Shown here piece by piece: positions 21,188 to 32,414 of a stretch of 64,000 bases of DNA. Made by a program: the position numbers and the translations under genes. Source of the stretch: Xanthostigma xanthostigma (taxonomy: Eukaryota; Arthropoda; Insecta; Raphidioptera; Raphidiidae); the NCBI GenBank assembly GCA_963575645.1, contig OY754465.1, forward strand, positions 45,410,401 through 45,474,400, in the 5' to 3' direction. The notes under the pieces were generated by a model. That model saw nothing but the letters and a program-made list of their open reading frames with translations. It was not told where the DNA came from and did no database searches. Position 1 is the stretch's first letter; every line of letters begins with the position of its first letter.

Positions 21188-21735
21188 CAGCGTTGCCAGA
21201 CGTCCCGATTTTGGCGGGACGTCCCGATTTTTAAATCAAAATTAAATGTCCCGCGCGGGACAAGCTCAGTCCCGCTTTTCGGGGATAACTTTAAAAGAAG
21301 TTAAATCTCCACAGAAATATCATGAATAAGTAATTGTTATAAATAATTATTCTCTTATTGTAAGTTGCAATTTGTAACACTCATTCCACAGACTATTGTT
21401 TGAAACGCCATATTTTTCTAATGAATAAAACTTTTTTGATTTTGATTTGTTATTTTTTTTTTATTCAGAAGACGAATAAGACTCAACTATTTAACGATAG
21501 GGTAAATCTGATTTAAAATATTATATTTTTATTAAAATACATTTTCTATGGCTATTTTTGCTATCTATTGTCACGTAAACGTAATTTTAATTCAAATAAA
21601 AAGATAAATAGGTATTTGAAAATTTCTGATTATATACGTTTTTTTACTATGTCCCGCTTTCGACGAAAGAATCCCGCTGTTTTCACTCAAAGAGTACCAA
21701 AATCCCGACTTGGCAAAAAAAAACTGGCAACGCTG
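21188..21735. mobile_element. hAT-like MITE with CAGCGTTGCCAG ends
   Basis: Perfect 12-bp terminal repeats CAGCGTTGCCAG (21188-21199) and CTGGCAACGCTG (21724-21735) bound 548 bp. CAG(N)GTTGCCA is typical of hAT ends. Flanking octamers TTGTACAG and TTGGATAT are five-of-eight identical and both fit nTnnnnAn, so they may be a decayed target duplication. The terminal zones repeat TCCCGATTTT/TCCCGCTTTT units. The 69-codon frame at 21568 is within it and is not considered a gene. Confidence 0.75.
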
Positions 21736-23252
21736 TTGGATATCCTCGTTATAGAAGACACTAATTTATTTATTTAAATCTTTGATTTAATTGAAGAACT
21801 TATTTATTTATTTATGTTGAAATTTCATGTGTTCATTTGTCTACTTCAGTTCTAATTAGTTCAATACTGTTTTGATTTTGGAGTTGAGATGGTCTACTCA
21901 AAAATTTACTGTTTCATCTTTTACACAATATGGTTCCTTAGAAATATAGCATGTCCCCCCGGGCACATTAGCGCCTGAAATAATTAAAATGTCACAGAGT
22001 TATGCAGTGTTAAATTATTCTATAGTAATAGAAATGATTGCGTGCCAAAAACACAATAATAGTTTTTTCAATCGTATAATTTAGGTGTGCATTTTGTAAC
22101 ATACAACACAATATATTTTCTTCTTTTGTGTTTGCGTTCTGTAAACACGAATGTTTAACAGAAAGTAATTTTTCTGACATTATGATTAAGAGGACAGTAA
22201 ACGTGGACAGTATTAAGAAGTATGAGCAGTTTATTATCACTTTATTTCTTTTATGGCCATAGTCATCGAAAGCTGTTAAAGATAGAAATTACTAATCTTG
22301 GAACAAATTTGTTCGTTACAATAAAATTTACTTTCAATTCACCAACCAAAATTATCAGGTGAAATAGTTGAAGAATAAATACACACTGCACTATACTCCT
22401 TGGTATTTTTGTTGAATATTGTGGCATTCACCCAAAAATCCGACTGATGGCGTTAGTGTAAGCGTTAAAAAAGTTTTATTAAAATAATAATGGTTTATGC
22501 TAACCCAATTGCACACAAAATTTCCACTAACTTTAATGTTATACAACTATACACTACACAAAAGGTTAATTAAACAACACATAAATAAATTCACAAGTGC
22601 AAACTGCAGATATAGTACTCCACGTTTATAGGTTAGGTATTATGATCGTATGATTGTATTATGGCGGCCATTATTATTTCCTCAGGCGAATAAATATTTA
22701 CACCTACCCGAGAATTTGGACAGAATAGATTTATACCTGTAGTAAACATAATTATGCTTGGTGAATTGAATTATGGCTATTTATTCGGAGGAATGAAACA
22801 AATGAACCGAATAAATAACTACTTACGTTCGGTGAATACAGCCATTAGACACTTAAGTGATATTAATTTTTGAGCAGGTACACCGTGATCTCTGTACACA
22901 TAAAAACTTTGGGTGGACTTGAATAATATTTAATTTAAAAATTGCTAAATTAAAGCATAATAGAGCCAAATATTTCTTTGGATATCACGCCTACGAGTTT
23001 TCAACAGGAAATAATTCAATATAAAATATCTACCAATTTCAACGCAATTGACATGAGATTCACGCGCCGTTATTACTCTGTGACTTAGCATTCGATATTT
23101 GCCTTAACCTATAAAATAACAAAAAGTAAAAACATCACCCAGAAAGCGGTTGTATTACTCTACTACAGGATGGCGTGAGCAGACTCACTGGGCGGCACAA
23201 TCTCTCGTCACTAGGCGGCACTAGTATCGTCTACTTTAAATGTTAAATGTTA
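21736..23252. other. Anonymous AT-rich DNA
   Basis: No element boundaries, RNA genes or credible coding sequence were seen in this stretch. Confidence 0.4.
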
Positions 23253-23327
23253 TATTACCACGTTTATATTAATTTGCTTTTCGTGTATGTTACCACGTTT
23301 ATATTAACTTACTTTTTGTGTATGTCG
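23246..23327. repeat. Tandem duplication, about 37-bp unit
   Basis: TTACCACGTTTATATTAA occurs twice, followed by TTYRCTTTTYGTGTATGT each time. Confidence 0.85.
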
Positions 23328-23526
23328 GGCGTAACTTTATAATTGATTTTAAACTAACTTCCTGATGAGATAAGAACTTGAAATTTTTAACATAACTCAG
23401 AATTAGATGACAATACGAGAAAATACTAAAATAAGGAAGAAAATAATAAAAGGTATATAAAGAAATTTTAAAAACTACATATAATTCATCCTTACTTATT
23501 TACCGTTATAAGGCGTAATGCACTTA

Positions 23527-23925
23527 GTGATCTATGGCGTTGGTTAAATGGTCGTACAAATAACGCGAAGGCCATAATAATATTTTTATTTTTTTACGAT
23601 GTATTTTTGTTTTTTTTTTACTAAAAAGTTTGAAAATAATAATAGAAATAAAAAAACATTTTTAATATATCTCGTTTTTAAATCGAACTAAAAAATATAA
23701 AATAATTTCTTTAGAGACAGATTTGAAACGAAAAACGTGGGGCGCATGCGACAATTATATATAAAAAGTGTAGAGAGTAGTTATCAATGAAAAAATCTAT
23801 TTATGAGATAAAATGAATAATGCGCCCCAGTTTTTAGTTTCAAATCCTTCATGTTAAAAATCTGTCTGTAAAGAAATTATTTTGTACTTGTTGGATCGAT
23901 TTAAAAACGTGGTATATTAAAAATG
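23527..23925 (+). mobile_element. tRNA-Ile-headed composite, copy 2
   Basis: A decayed tRNA-Ile head (TGATCTATGGCGTTGG, CGTACAAATAACGCGAAGG) is followed by the same palindromic body as at 10621-11041, with GGGGCGCATGCG and AATGCGCCCCAG as arm centres. The head is more damaged than in copy 1. Confidence 0.75.
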
Positions 23926-24735
23926 TTTTTTATTTCTATTATTATTATGCACTGAACTGGGTAGATTTATGTTAAAAATTAACTCGTCATTGTTGAAGTT
24001 TATCGCAACTTATTAATATGATGGACAGACACCAAGCTAGACGCAGACTTTATTAAGGTGGGTCAGTACCGGTCAGTAAGTGGAGAAAATTAGTTTTATT
24101 TCACATATCAATAAGCAGCTTGTGTGTGTCCTGTCCATGTGCGCGCATGAATGCGTAGACATTGTGTTGTTCTTTCTAATTAACTTGTCAGAGTTTTAAT
24201 CAAAATTATGATGAATTGTCCATTGTTGGCGCACTGCTGGCTGGACAAAACAGACAGAGAGTTTCAGACGTTTCAACAATAAACAAGTGTTGAAACAATA
24301 CGATACCTACGGTGTGCACTGCTTATACGCCCCATCGCACATGTTTTGTGTGTGTATGCACGTACGTACGTCCACACAAGGTAAATAATGAACACGCATT
24401 TGATTAGCACACAGAGGCGGGACCATTGAACACGGAGGCACTGTCCAAAGTTCTAAATTAGATAAAGAATACGAGAATTGTGTTCAATTTCTATGATGGT
24501 TCCTGATAAGAGAGGATATATACAGTGTGTTCACCGAAAGTGGTAATAAAGAATAATTCGGTAATCCTACTAGATACAAAAACAGTTTAAATACTTTTTT
24601 GTTCAACTCGAGACTTATATATATATTTTGTACTATAAACTCAACCGGAAGTGTAGGTACATGCATTTTTTTTTTCAAATGGCGGCAACATACTATACAT
24701 ATTTTTTACATTTTTGAAATCTCAATTTTTTCTCT

Positions 24736-24860
24736 ATAATAATAATAATAAAGTTTATTTATTCCGTTGACCAAAATGTGTGGAACAAGTCACAGAATTA
24801 CAATGAAACATTGTGGTAGAAAAAAATTCCTGAATGGAATAGTAGCAAACGTGTTAATAT
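24736..24860 (-). mobile_element. Possible LINE 3' end (minus strand)
   Basis: Read on the minus strand, a short unique segment (TGACTTGTTCCACACATTTT, CGGAATAAATAAACTTTA) ends in (TTA)n at 24752-24736. This matches the usual look of a non-LTR 3' UTR with polyadenylation signal AATAAA and microsatellite tail. No coding portion was found. Confidence 0.5.
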
Positions 24861-24908
24861 TTCTTTTAACATACGCTAAGCAATTATAATTATATAATTA
24901 TAAAAACA

Positions 24909-25244
24909 CTAGCCGTCCCGCCCGGTTTCACTCGGGTGCAAAAGAACGAATGGGGTACGAGGGACATGAGTACGGACGGTTATCTTAGTTTTCCGAGATC
25001 AGAGCCGAGATGAATGTTGTGTCCAAATCATGATGATCGGAGTTACCGTTCAAAAGTTTTTGTCGGACGGACAAATTTTTATTGATGCTCCACTCCTATT
25101 GTTCGTAGCGTGATATTATATAATCTATAGTCTTCCTCGACAAATGAACTATACAACAGTTTTTTTTTTTCAATTCGAACTAGTAGTTCCTGAGGTTAGC
25201 GCGTTCAAGCGAACAAACTCTTCAGCTATATATATTAGTATAGA
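24909..25244 (-). mobile_element. Complete non-autonomous Helitron, 336 bp
   Basis: On the minus strand it begins TCTATACTAATATATATAGC immediately after a host A (25245 complement) and ends with CCGGGCGGGACGGCTAG immediately before a host T (24908 complement), matching the A|TC...CTAG|T rule. The 3' CCCGAGTGAAACCGGG hairpin is intact. It has no target duplication and no coding capacity; it depends on a Rep/helicase supplied elsewhere. Confidence 0.92.
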
Positions 25245-25484
25245 TAGAAGATAGGTACAAAAAAATATTAACAGAAAAAATTGATGAAAAATTCGCTCGA
25301 GGAATCTTTAAAGCTGTTCAATTACAGACTCAGTTACGATTTTATTTATTTGAATTAATTGAGCTAACGTCTGTATAATTCATTAAAAAAAACAACTCTC
25401 ACAGTATGTGGATTTTGTAATCCGTTACTATATATACAGACACCAGACAACCAAACCATATTATATGTAAAAAAATACGGTATA

Positions 25485-26581
25485 AAGAAGCTCTTCAGCA
25501 GGGCCCTCGTAAGGCCTCACGCCGCCCGCGTGCGGATTCATAATTGACGCCCCTTATTGGGGAAGGATAAAGTCACTAGATGATAGTCAAATTGAAAAAC
25601 GTTAAAAATCCTAAATAACTAATACCTACTGTAAGTGCAATTAATAGAAACTTTGTTTCGTTGTCTTTTTGCAAATACTTCTTCATAGAATCAGACATTT
25701 TGTTTTTTTTCTTCTTGATGCCTAATTTTCTTAAGTTGCCGAAATTGTGCACCCGAAGGTTTTTTTCTTTTATTACTTTCCTAAAATGCAACAATGCTTC
25801 ACTTTACATCGTCATTACAAAACGATTTGGACAGGTAAGCATACTAATAAGATAATTAATTTTTGAAAACAAATAAAAGTGTGAATTGAAACATGGAGCT
25901 AAATTTGATTCTGAAATATATTCAATTAAAATGAAACACATTAAACAGTGAATTTTGAAAATTCACTCCGTACAGAGTGAACTTCAAAAGTTCTCTCTTC
26001 ACGTTAAAAAAATCAGTCCGCGGAGTAAACTGTTCTCTACAAAAACAGTTTACTCCGTGCGATTTTTCACGGCGTTCTTCTCCTGTCGTACTTATGAATG
26101 AGAGAAAAATTTAGTTTCACCGCTGATCTGAGAGAATTCATTTAGACAAAATAATCATTAGTTTATCAATTAGTAAAAAGTATTTGTTGATTGAGAAATA
26201 CTTTACTTCACTCGCACTCTTGCAGGAATCGACAGGAAAATTCAAGATATAATATAAACATACGCGGGAGTCTCCCGATAAGGGCGCCCTGTCTACGCGC
26301 TGATGTGAACTAACTATCGAATCGAAAACTGCGCGCGAAATATTTCGAATTCGAATTTCATTAAAAAATAAATAATTACTTACTCGTAAGAGTTTTCACG
26401 CAGGCTTGAGTATGCAAATAAAATTGATATAATATCAGTTATATATTTTTTATATACAGTACAAAAAACATAACACAACTAGGCCATTTGCCGCCCCTTG
26501 AATGTGCCGCCCGCGTGCATCGCACTTATCGCACTATAGGGCGCGAGGGCCCTGCTCTCCAGCTTTATATATTAGTATAGA
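25485..26581. repeat. GC-rich inverted pair (CAGGGCCCTCG) around an AT-rich core
   Basis: GCTCTTCAGCAGGGCCCTCG with GCCGCCCGCGTGC at 25489-25535 is mirrored by CGAGGGCCCTGCTCTCCAGC at 26543-26562, the latter reaching a Helitron-type 5' end (TATATTAGTATAGA, ending 26581, minus). GCCGCCCGCGTGC also recurs in direct orientation at about 26507. The arrangement suggests rearranged copies of one GC-rich Helitron variant. The core holds a hairpin at about 26013-26070 (GGAGTAAACTG/CAGTTTACTCC). Confidence 0.45.
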
Positions 26582-28198
26582 TACAGATACTAAATTTTCA
26601 TAAGGTTACATAAGTCAATATTCGAGAAAAACGTTAACAGTTAATTAATTGAATACACAGTAATAATTATTTTTCAACGCACTTCACACGTGTAAATTAT
26701 TATTAATAATAATTATTATTCAGGTATAGTAAAATCTTGCAATCAAAATTTCAACTAGATATAATTTGGCTAGAGCAGATGCCTCAAGATGGCGCAGTTT
26801 ATTTTCCGGTATTCTCTATTATTTCTTTTTGACCTCAATTTTCTATAAAAATGAAGTTTGAACACCTAAAATCTAAATAAAAGGCGTATATATAAAGTTT
26901 CACAATTATTTTCATACATAGCACTAAAATTAAAATTTGAACCGCTACTGCACTTTTCCGTACAGGAATAACATAATATTTTTCATTTCATGATTTGAGG
27001 CACGTGTGGTCACGTTTTTCAAAATATGTAATTATTTTAATACAACACGTGTACAGAACAAATTGTGTCAGTTGTAGCGACGCAACGTACAGATTAATTA
27101 CAGGTTGATATTGTAATTATTACCTCATTAGCAAGATACATGATTCTAATAACACTCTACTAACCGTGGTATAATTAGTGATTGATTGCTGTGTGTGTTG
27201 ATAAGAAATAGATTAAATGAAATCTGCGTCATTTCTCATAACGTAATGTTTTAATTATTTTTTTAAAAATGGACTGTTATAAAAATACAACATACATATT
27301 TTGACCACAAGGAAAAAGTGCGCTTGTCAGTCGCGGTTCCTCTACGAGCGCTTCAGAACTGCAGAAAAACCAAAATCTTTAAATAGAAATATATTTTCCA
27401 TATTTAGCCAATTATTTAATGGTGTAATAGTAATCAACAATAAAGTTTAACAGCCACTGGCAGACCACAAAACTCGTGTGAGCTCTGTGTGGCAAACTTT
27501 CTTGCGTTCAGGTGCTGTTCGGCGCTTCGTAGCAGCACATGAAACGTAATCAATTCTGATACCCCCGGCGTACACGTGCAAATCCTGGCTCACAAGTTAT
27601 AGCGTGTTGTTTAGATCGATTCTGTGCTGCATTTACCGTCAGCACATTAGTACAAATAATCATCTATAACTGTCGTATGCCAGAAGTGTTCACTGAAACT
27701 ATCTGTCAGTCGACGCCTTTGACGGTTTTGACTCAGTAGTGCGTATGTCGTACATATACATAGCTGATACACGACACACGGCTTATGGCAGTAGTGACTA
27801 GTGTTACAGTGTATACTGTAGTTTGTTGTCAACACTGTTTTAAAAAAGTTAATAATTAAAACATTATAAACATCGATGTGTTTCACAATTACCTCTGCCC
27901 TCTGATTCCTAGTTCATGTTTCAGAGGTACCTCCGGCTGAAGATGCCATTTAAAATGTTCTCGTGCTGCCACCGACGCTTGTAATAGTTTTGAAATTTTT
28001 GTACTTTCAGCTTCATTGTAGTCACATAATAAGTATGTAGTATTTTTTGCATTTGATCTGTTGAAAATAACAAGTAGCCTCTAAAGAAATTCAATATGCT
28101 TTATATATTGTCTATTTTATTTACCTCGTTTATGTTTGGTTTTTGCAATTTATCGTTTTAAAAACATACTGCAATCTAAACATTTTTATTTTAGAATA
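26582..28198. other. Anonymous AT-rich DNA, no gene recognised
   Basis: Contains (TTATTAATAATAATTATTATT) simple sequence near 26700 and otherwise unremarkable sequence. The short frames do not resemble known proteins. Confidence 0.4.
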
Positions 28199-28199
28199 T

Positions 28200-28440
28200 T
28201 GTGACGCACGTCACGTGCTAACACTGCGCGCAAGTAGAAGAGTTTTGTAGAAGCAGGTGGCAAAATCCCGAACTTTCTAGAATTGCGTAGAAGAATATCG
28301 ACGCAGGTGCATTTTTTCTAGAATGTTCTATCACGCGAAGCAGAGGTATATAAGACACAGTGGAGATGGTGTGGGAACAGTTGGGCAGTGTGTGTAACCG
28401 AGTTGACAGCAGAGACACAGTGGCTAGACATAAATATATA
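28200..28440 (+). promoter_or_regulatory. Heat-shock-type promoter, probably a truncated LTR
   Basis: Two perfect three-unit heat-shock elements are present: GAACTTTCTAGAA (28270-28282) and TTCTAGAATGTTC (28316-28328). TATATAAG lies at 28347-28354, 19 bp past the second. This is the order found in hsp70-type promoters: heat-shock factor trimers bind the alternating GAA/TTC units upstream of a TATA box. The segment begins TGTGACGCACGTCAC, a TG start of the LTR kind, and stops at a Helitron inserted at 28447. No open frame follows. LTR versus displaced heat-shock gene promoter cannot be decided here. Confidence 0.65.
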
Positions 28441-28446
28441 CATTTA

Positions 28447-29186
28447 TCTATACTAATATATAAAGCTGAAGAGTTTGTTTGTTTGTTTGTTTGAACGCGC
28501 TAATCTCAGAAACTACTGGTTCGAATTGAAAAAATTTTTTTTGTTGGATAGCCCATTTATCGAGGAAGGCTATAGGCTATATAATATTAGGCTACGATCA
28601 ATTGGAGCGGAACATAAATGAAAAATGTTGCAAGATGTCTCAAAATTAGTCCGTCCGACAAATATTATCAGGTGAAATGCCTTAAATAAATATTGCAATA
28701 TTAGTGCGCTTACAGTACAAGCCCGGATAACTCAATCGGTAGAGTGCAAGACTCTTAATGCCAGGGTCTAGCGTTCAAGCCCCACGTCGGCGAATAAATT
28801 TTTTATTTTTTTTTATTTACTACATAGCTTTCTTCTAAGGCTTACATTTCAATTTTTTAAAATTTTATTACGACTAATTAAAATTAAATAAATCTAATTA
28901 ATAGATCATTTAAAACTATTACAACTATAGGCATTAGGCACCTATATAAAAATAATTTTCCTACAGTGTTTTCAATTAAATATTTATTATATTAAAAGAA
29001 TTTTATTACGTAAAAAAAGTATAAATACTGCTTTTTAACGACAAAAACTTTTGAACGGTAACGCCGATCATTATGAAGTTTGGACACAACATTCATCTCA
29101 GTAAACTAAGATGAATGTGCGTACTCATGTCCCTTCCTTCTCCATTCGTTCTTTTGCGCCCGGGTGAAACCTGGCGGGACCGCTAG
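28447..29186 (+). mobile_element. Non-autonomous Helitron with internal SINE-like insertion
   Basis: It begins TCTATACTAATATATAAAGC after A28446 and ends CTGGCGGGACCGCTAG before T29187, exact Helitron boundaries. Compared with the 336-bp copy at 24909-25244 it carries about 380 extra bp between CCGTCCGACA (28660) and ACGACAAAAACTTTTGAACG (from 29039); that insert begins with the tRNA-Lys-like sequence. CGACAAA occurs at both junctions and may be the target duplication of the insert. Confidence 0.9.
28721..28793 (+). repeat. tRNA-Lys(CTT)-like SINE head
   Basis: The A box ACTCAATCGGTAGAG, the anticodon arm AAGACTCTTAATGCC (anticodon CTT) and the T-arm GTTCAAGCCCCACG are recognisable as tRNA-Lys. 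The 5' strand of the T stem and the acceptor stem no longer pair fully. Position inside a Helitron-borne insert followed by A/T-rich sequence makes it a SINE head. Confidence 0.75.
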
Positions 29187-29214
29187 TCATATATAAATTT
29201 TCTATCTGTAAAAT

Positions 29215-29325
29215 TATAATTCAATATAATTATTGAATTATTATAATTCAATAATTCAATTAAATTATTGAATTATTACAATTCAATAATTCAACTGAAT
29301 TATTGAATTATAATTTTATTATTTT
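29215..29325. repeat. Cryptically simple ATTGAATTAT palindromic tract
   Basis: Repeated alternation of AATTCAAT and ATTGAATT units gives multiple self-complementary 10-20-bp segments. A related edge (AAAAATTGGTCG...) joins it to 29340-29410, which resembles 54040-54110. Confidence 0.8.
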
Positions 29326-29842
29326 TGTCAAAATATAGTCTGAAAAAATTGGTCGATAATTGTATTTATTTGAAGAGTTCTATTCAGACGTTAATTAAAG
29401 ATTTGTACTTTTAGTTTGTTTGTTCATTTGTTTTGTTAACATTTTTATTGTTGAAAATAAATATTTACCACCACATCGAAGAACAGTTTTGTTACAATTT
29501 GAAACTTTGTCAGTTGTAGGTGAAAGCTGCTTTTATGAAGAACCAAAAATGTAGAAATATCAAAATTAAAAAAAGTCATCCCATTACAATCTAACGCACT
29601 TATACCACAATATATCTGCTTTGGTATACCAGCTGGGATAAGTTGTAAATAAAAGTGAAAGAATTAGGGCTTTTTAATACAGAAGGTTGCGTGCAAGTGT
29701 GGTCGTACGAGTGTTACGCAATCAGTGTTCCGCTGGAGGTAAACCTGAGGTGAATATAAAATACTGACACCGAACCGATCTCATCGGCTCTCAGTTGGCC
29801 CAATCTACAAGTTTAACAAATTCCAATGAGGGGTTGGTTTTA

Positions 29843-29935
29843 GTCATAAAGTCTGTAACCAGGACACCCAGCTCGACCGTAGCGGTGAACCAACATCTGT
29901 CGCATGAACCAATATGGCGTCAGCTGTTGGATTTA
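29843..29935 (+). repeat. Fragment of the TCTGTAACCAGGACACCC element
   Basis: It shares GTCTGTAACCAGGACACCCA, CGTAGCGGTG and TGTCGCATGAACCAATATGG with the fuller element at 51361-51660. Confidence 0.8.
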
Positions 29936-30733
29936 AATATTCCCCTTTAAATATTATACCCTATGTCACTCTCACAATTAAACGAGGCTAACAACACTTT
30001 ATAATCCATCTAGCCGTTTAGGCTACAGAGCGTGCCAAAGAAATAGACATACATACACTCGAAAAACATTATCCTCTTTCTAGCGCAGTCGGACAAAAAA
30101 GAGTGATCTTTCTGTACATCCGGTCTTTTGCACTCGGGCAGAGTATGACTTCTGATCGCTATATGTTGTAAAATTTTGAACGGCCCTACTGTAAAATAGA
30201 ATGTTTCACAAATTGAGTTATATAGTGGGAAAAATAATTCGTAGATTTAAGGATTTAATTTAGTAATGCTGACTTGAAGTCCGTCAGACTGAAGAACTGA
30301 GAGCAGCACAGTTCGTCTTTACTTATATGCACTGGAGTTCCACATTGAAACAATATAAATCAGTGTAAGAAACTGAGAAGCGTCGCGCGTTCGTTCGTTT
30401 GATAGTTTCTCGGCCGACCCTGATCCAGTGACTCGACGTATCTATCTGACAGCCTCATTATTTATTATCACCGCCGGTCTCTTCTGTTCAGCTGTTCAGT
30501 TCAATCGGATTCTCTTACTACATATCTTCGACCTCTTTACAAATGTCTATCTTACTCTCCTCTATTCCTGACTTGTTACTGTAAAACAATGTTAACTTCT
30601 AACAAAATGATTCACTGAACGTCGAACTATTATTTAACACCGTATTTTTTTTCTGCTGCGGTATTTATTTTTCTTGTTGTGTACCTATATAAGTAATTAA
30701 TTGTTAGTAGAAGTTTTGTTCCAAAAAAATATG
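29936..30733. other. No recognised feature; GC content slightly raised around 30380-30480
   Basis: Contains CGTCGCGCGTTCGTTCGTTTG and TCTGTTCAGCTGTTCAGTTC but no credible frame or boundary. Confidence 0.35.
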
Positions 30734-30980
30734 TATTGAAGAAGATTTATTTGGTTGAGGAACAATTGAAAAATAAGCTTTACCAGAGTATCGCTTGTGG
30801 CCAACGTTTTGAAAAATATATTTTCATCTTCAGGGCCTCAATGCAAGTTGCAATTTACCATCTCAACTTGCATTGAGGCCCTGAAGAAGTAAATATATTT
30901 TTCGAAACGTTGGCCACAAGCGATACTCTGGTAAAGCTTATTTTTCAATTGTTCCTCAACCAAATAAATCTCCTTCAATA
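30734..30980. repeat. Near-perfect hairpin, about 117-bp arms, 14-bp loop
   Basis: The left arm (ATTGAAGAAGATTTATTTGG...) and right arm (ending CAAATAAATCTCCTTCAAT) differ at only a few sites; the loop is AATTTACCATCTCA. The right arm reads CCCTGAAGAAG...TTTCGAAACGTTGG (30879-30912), a pairing of motifs often seen at the ends of Penelope-like elements. Non-coding. Confidence 0.9.
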
Positions 30981-31014
30981 AGTAATTAAGTATGTACCTG
31001 TAAGTTTTTTGAAG

Positions 31015-31220
31015 TAAAACTTCTTTTCTTTATACTTCGGTCGAAAGTATGTACCTTCAGCATCAATTTTAAGGCAGAAAATCAAATATTTATGCATTGG
31101 TGGGATTACACGTACGCTAGACTTTCTGCCATAAAATTGATGCCGGAAATATGTACTTTCGACCGAGCTGTAAAGAATGATGCCGGAAGCACGTATTTTC
31201 GACCGAGATATAAAGAAAAA
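31015..31220. repeat. Local repeats with TTCGACCGAG units, one inverted
   Basis: ATGATGCCGGAARYAYGTAY and TTCGACCGAG recur at 31140-31172 and 31180-31206; the complement CTTCGGTCGAAAGTATGTAC occurs at 31035-31054. Overlapping minus frames here (31117-31473, 30975-31313) are repeat-derived and not credible genes. Confidence 0.7.
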
Positions 31221-31500
31221 TAGTATACACCACACAGGCAGAAAGTTTGAGAGCCTTGAACTGCTTGTCATGATACTCCAACTTAAAGCCCTTGTAGTTG
31301 GGGAGCTGACCACGCAAAAAAAGTAATTTAAAGCATTTTCTCTTATTATGATATATAGGCGGAATCTGGACCCATTTTAAGATAGGGAGCATAAAAAATT
31401 TTAAAGGAGATAGAAAAAGGGTTAAAATTAAAAAAAATTCTGCCGCTTCGTTTTTAGATTCTGTTAGAGCCAAATGACCGAGAAATACCAGCGGCAGAAA

Positions 31501-31616
31501 TTTTTAACCAATCGCACCCTCTCCAAGTCACTCCTAAGAAAGTGGATTTATGATCATAAATACACTTTCTTAGGAGTGACTTGGGGAGGGTGCAATTGGT
31601 CAAAAATAGATAAAAC
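31501..31616. repeat. Compact hairpin, about 50-bp arms, precursor-miRNA-like shape
   Basis: The arm containing CCAATCGCACCCTCTCCAAG is complementary to the arm containing CTTGGGGAGGGTGCAATTGG with about four mismatches; the tip is TTTATGATCATAAA. Most likely a small palindromic MITE. Confidence 0.88.
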
Positions 31617-31810
31617 ATGTCACATCTCGATAAACTTTTAACTTCCGGTTAATTTTATTCTATCTCCAATATAGAAGCAATTTTATTTCATTATAGGTAT
31701 TCCATAAATATCTGGTAAATAATTTTAATTTTGTTTCGTTAGATATAGTAATATAAATACAAACCTCCTAACTGATAAAATACCCAGCTTGTAGATATTA
31801 GCAAGTTCAA

Positions 31811-31818
31811 TGACGTCA
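31811..31818. promoter_or_regulatory. Perfect cAMP-response-type palindrome TGACGTCA
   Basis: TGACGTCA sits in a stretch that lies downstream of the Ty3/gypsy pol remnant on the minus strand and could belong to its LTR. Binding by a CREB/ATF-type factor is only a possibility. Confidence 0.3.
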
Positions 31819-32339
31819 TATTATGCACGAACTTTACGTAATGTGTTATGGTTCGTGTAACGTTATTAGAAAGATAAAAAGCACCGTAGACTGTATGTTG
31901 TATGCTGAAGTTGGAAAGCGAGAGGTTCTCGAGACGACATCAGACTAGACACTGTAAACCATGATATTTATATTATGAACGGTGATATGACTCGTCTCTT
32001 TATGACACTACTGGCATTATATAATATATTTATGTATGTTACGACATACTTACAGGGACGAATTCTTAGCTCTTTTAGACATGATTATCCTAAGCTAAAG
32101 AGCCTAATTGCTGAGTGCGTGACGGCAGCACCGCCTATTGTACGCAATTTGTCATGCGCTTATAACTGTGTGTCAAATGATTATTTTCAAATAACTCTAT
32201 ATTGTATTTTAAAGTTCAATGATTCATGTTTTAAACTGAAGTGATTAAAATAAAAGGTATTTCATTTGGCATACAAATTATGTCATCAATTGATAAATTA
32301 TACAATTCTTAAACTATAACTAATATAACATAAAGCTGG

Positions 32340-32364
32340 TTATACAATATCCCTCCATCCTTAG
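32340..32364 (-). other. Candidate polypurine tract and 3' LTR start
   Basis: On the minus strand, 50 bp beyond the integrase stop, CTAAGGATGGAGGGATAT precedes TGTATAACC at 32346. A purine-rich tract followed by TG is the expected junction between pol and the 3' LTR. The far end of the LTR was not identified. Confidence 0.45.
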
Positions 32365-32414
32365 ATAAATTATAATAAAATTTAAAATAATTCCATAATT
32401 TTTATGGTAGATCT

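Noticed and set aside
28721..28793. Functional tRNA-Lys gene
   Set aside because: The T-stem 5' strand and acceptor stem are damaged and it lies inside an insertion in a Helitron.
31117..31473. 118-codon minus frame
   Set aside because: It overlaps local repeats with TTCGACCGAG units and another frame; the reading is produced by the repeat.
31975..32244. 89-codon plus frame starting MNGDMTRLFMTLL
   Set aside because: It lies antisense to the region expected to be the gypsy 3' LTR and has no recognisable domain.
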